Source: Undivivens sp041654215 (GTDB lineage Bacteria; Omnitrophota; Gorgyraeia; Gygaellales; Profunditerraquicolaceae). Taken from it: DNA of 8,618 nucleotides. Shown here in pieces: positions 7,232-8,618 of the stretch. Within the stretch, counting starts at the first letter, position 1. Every line of letters starts with the position of its first letter. A program made the position numbers and the translations under genes. The DNA lies in NCBI GenBank assembly GCA_041654215.1, contig JBAZDY010000067.1, positions 1-8,618 of the forward strand, given 5' to 3'. Under the pieces are notes generated by a model. That model saw nothing but the letters and a program-made list of their open reading frames with translations. It ran no database searches and was not told the DNA's origin.

Positions 7232-8434
7232 ATGGCTAAAGAGAAGTTTGTGAGAAGTAAACCGCACGCGAACATAGGTACAATCGGCCACATCGATCAC
7301 GGCAAGACCACCCTGACGGCAGCCATTACCCATGTTCTTTCGAAGATGGGAAAAGCGCAGGCAAGGGAATATGCCGATATCGCCAAGGGCGGCACGGTAA
7401 GGGACGAGACCAAGGTTGTTACGATTTCGGTCGCCCACGTGGAATACGAGACCGACAACAGGCATTACGCGCATATCGATTGCCCGGGACACGCGGATTA
7501 CATAAAGAACATGATCACCGGCGCGGCTCAGATGGACGGGGCCATACTGGTGGTTTCAGCCGCCGACGGCCCGATGCCTCAGACCAGGGAGCATATCCTC
7601 TTGGCCAGGCAGGTCAACGTTCCGGCGATGGTAGTCTTCCTGAACAAGGTCGATATCGTAACCGACAAGGAATTGCTCGACCTGGTGGAGATGGAGATCA
7701 GGGATTTGCTCACCAAGTACGGCTATCCGGGAGACAAGACCCCGATCATCAAGGGGAGCGCCCTGAAAGCGTTGCAGTGTACCGATCCCAACAGCCCTGA
7801 AGCGGCGCCTATCCTGGAGCTGGTTAAGGCGGCCGATGAGTTCATCCCGCTGCCGACCCGCGAACTGGATAAGCCGATGCTGATGGCGGTGGAAGATGTG
7901 TTCACGATCGAGGGCCGCGGAACCGTCGGTACCGGAAGGATCGAGCGCGGCAAGGTCAAGGTCAACGACGAAGTCGAGATAATCGGGTTGCGTCCGGAAG
8001 TCAAGAAGAGCGTCGTCACCGGAATAGAGATGTTCAGGAAGACCTTGGACGAAGGGCAGGCCGGAGACAACGTCGGGCTTCTGCTCAGAGGCGTGGACAA
8101 GAAAGACATCGAGCGCGGGATGGTAATCGCCGCGCCGAAGTCGATCACCCCGCATACCAAGTTCAAGGCGCAGGTTTACATCCTGACCAAGGAAGAGGGC
8201 GGCAGACACACCCCGTTCTTCTCCGGGTACAGGCCGCAGTTCTATTTCCGCACGACCGACGTCACCGGCTCGTCCAAACTTCCACAGGGTGTGGAAATGG
8301 TAATGCCGGGGGATAACGTGCAATTTGAAGTGGAGCTGATAACCCCTATCGCCATGGAAAAAGAGTCTCGTTTCGCTATACGCGAAGGCGGTCATACCGT
8401 CGGCGCAGGAGTAGTCACCGAGATAATCGCTTAA
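7232..8434 (+). CDS. tuf: Elongation factor Tu (aminoacyl-tRNA delivery GTPase)
   Basis: This encodes the 400-aa EF-Tu, which brings aminoacyl-tRNA to the ribosomal A site as a GTP ternary complex. Motifs are the P-loop GHIDHGKT at 19-26, DCPGH at 83-87 with the catalytic His at 87, NKVD at 138-141 and SAL at 176-178. Domain 2 starts near 212 and includes GRGTVGTGRIERG (228-240), where most EF-Tu have V or A at the second-to-last position of the TVVTG motif rather than G. Domain 3 carries GGRHTPFFSGYRPQFYFR and ends with REGGHTVGAGVV. The odd part is switch I: instead of the usual ARGITI the sequence reads TKVVTI at 60-65, preceded by KGGTVRDE (52-59). The key Thr (T64) and the spacing from it to the catalytic His are kept, and there are two extra residues between P-loop and Thr compared with E. 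coli. I recall a similar region in planctomycete EF-Tu, so this is probably a lineage trait and not damage. The gene lies 21 nt after fusA. Confidence 0.98.
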   Translation: MAKEKFVRSKPHANIGTIGHIDHGKTTLTAAITHVLSKMGKAQAREYADIAKGGTVRDETKVVTISVAHVEYETDNRHYAHIDCPGHADYIKNMITGAAQMDGAILVVSAADGPMPQTREHILLARQVNVPAMVVFLNKVDIVTDKELLDLVEMEIRDLLTKYGYPGDKTPIIKGSALKALQCTDPNSPEAAPILELVKAADEFIPLPTRELDKPMLMAVEDVFTIEGRGTVGTGRIERGKVKVNDEVEIIGLRPEVKKSVVTGIEMFRKTLDEGQAGDNVGLLLRGVDKKDIERGMVIAAPKSITPHTKFKAQVYILTKEEGGRHTPFFSGYRPQFYFRTTDVTGSSKLPQGVEMVMPGDNVQFEVELITPIAMEKESRFAIREGGHTVGAGVVTEIIA

Positions 8435-8436
8435 TA

Positions 8437-8460
8437 CGGAAGAATGATCTTCGGCTTCCG
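8437..8460 (+). other. Short stem competing with the tuf-rpsJ hairpin
   Basis: CGGAAG (8437-8442) can pair with CTTCCG (8455-8460) around a 12-nt loop. The right-hand arm overlaps the left arm of the larger hairpin at 8455-8489, so only one can form at a time. A smaller stem, GAAGA (8439-8443) with TCTTC (8448-8452) and a 4-nt loop, could coexist with the large hairpin. Any regulatory role is inference; the large hairpin should be far more stable. Confidence 0.3.
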
Positions 8461-8489
8461 CGGCCGGTCCTTACGGCCGGCCGCGGAGG
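8455..8489 (+). promoter_or_regulatory. Very stable GC-rich hairpin between tuf and rpsJ
   Basis: Bases 8455-8469 pair with 8475-8489 to form a 15-bp stem (13 Watson-Crick pairs and two G-U pairs) closed by the 5-nt loop CTTAC. The core CCGCGGCCGG/CCGGCCGCGG is a perfect 10-bp inverted repeat. No T-run follows (next bases AGCGGAGACTGA), so it is not a standard Rho-independent terminator. It could be a pause or processing site, a stabiliser of the tuf mRNA 3' end, a weak attenuator, or a regulatory leader for the S10 genes. The inverted repeat is directly seen; the role is not known. Confidence 0.55.
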
Positions 8490-8513
8490 AGCGGAGACTG
8501 AACGGAACAACCG

Positions 8514-8618
8514 ATGAATCAGAAAATACGCATAAAACTTAAAGCATACGACCACCGCTTACTGGATCAGACAGTCGAAGAGATAGTGGATACGGTCAGG
8601 CGCACGGGAGCGAAGATT
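8514..8618 (+). CDS. rpsJ: 30S ribosomal protein S10, N-terminal part (partial)
   Basis: The first 35 codons of S10 are present; the gene runs off the window. The start MNQKIRIKLKAYDHRLLDQ and the following EEIVDTVRRTGAKI match the S10 N-terminus (in E. coli QRIRIRLKAFDHRLID and then AEIVETAKRTGA). S10 is a 30S head protein and, with NusB, part of transcription antitermination complexes. The ATG at 8514 is the only reasonable start, because an in-frame TGA lies just upstream at 8499-8501. Its binding site is weak: GGA at 8504-8506 with 7-nt spacing. A much stronger GGAGGAG (8485-8491) is 22 nt away and mostly buried in a hairpin. rpsJ usually opens the S10 operon (rplC, rplD, rplW and so on), so those genes are expected to the right. 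Confidence 0.95.
   Translation, partial: MNQKIRIKLKAYDHRLLDQTVEEIVDTVRRTGAKI

Noticed and set aside
8455..8501. Rho-independent terminator ending the str operon
   Set aside because: The stem is strong but the following bases are purine- and GC-rich without a T-run, so I list it as a hairpin of unknown role.
8444..8542. 32-codon open frame starting in the tuf-rpsJ spacer and overlapping rpsJ out of frame (possible leader peptide)
   Set aside because: The only purine-rich motif (GGAAG) ends 1 nt before its ATG, far too close; the frame runs through the hairpin and into rpsJ, and no run of regulatory codons is seen.

Overview
The window is a stretch of bacterial core gene-expression machinery, all on the + strand and tightly packed. 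The order is rpoB (3' end only), rpoC, rpsL, rpsG, fusA, tuf and rpsJ (5' end only). I see no mobile element, CRISPR array, tRNA or rRNA gene, and no accessory or defence genes. The longest stretch without a gene is the 79-nt tuf-rpsJ spacer. No undescribed multi-gene system is visible; the points of interest are sequence details and regulation.

Layout. Positions 1-195 hold the end of the RNA polymerase beta subunit, whose last codons overlap the start of rpoC by 14 nt. RpoC (182-4237) is a complete beta' subunit with both zinc sites, the catalytic Asp triad, bridge helix, trigger loop and a large insertion in the trigger loop. Four bases later come the str-operon genes: rpsL (S12), rpsG (S7), fusA (EF-G) and tuf (EF-Tu), with gaps of 19, 10 and 21 nt between them. 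The tuf-rpsJ spacer contains a very stable GC-rich hairpin. Then rpsJ, normally the first gene of the S10 ribosomal protein operon, runs off the right edge. The rpoBC, str and S10 blocks therefore lie head to tail with almost no room for separate promoters or terminators. The clear exception is a near-consensus sigma-70-type promoter inside the 3' end of fusA, placed to give tuf extra transcription.

Organism. The large trigger-loop insertion of RpoC points away from Firmicutes and Actinobacteria and towards the broad Gram-negative assemblage. EF-Tu lacks the usual RGITI switch I motif and has KVVTI there, in a region that resembles what I remember of planctomycete EF-Tu. Heavy use of AGG (Arg) and ATA (Ile) in very highly expressed genes argues against an enterobacterium-like codon system. 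Together these suggest an uncultured bacterium of the Planctomycetes-Verrucomicrobia-Chlamydiae superphylum or a relative such as Omnitrophota. This is a tentative inference from memory of families, not a database result.

How the genes work together: rpoB and rpoC make the transcription enzyme; S12, S7 and S10 build the 30S subunit; EF-Tu delivers aminoacyl-tRNA and EF-G drives translocation. Co-transcription would keep polymerase and ribosome synthesis in step, with the internal promoter and the strongest ribosome binding site giving EF-Tu its usual excess.
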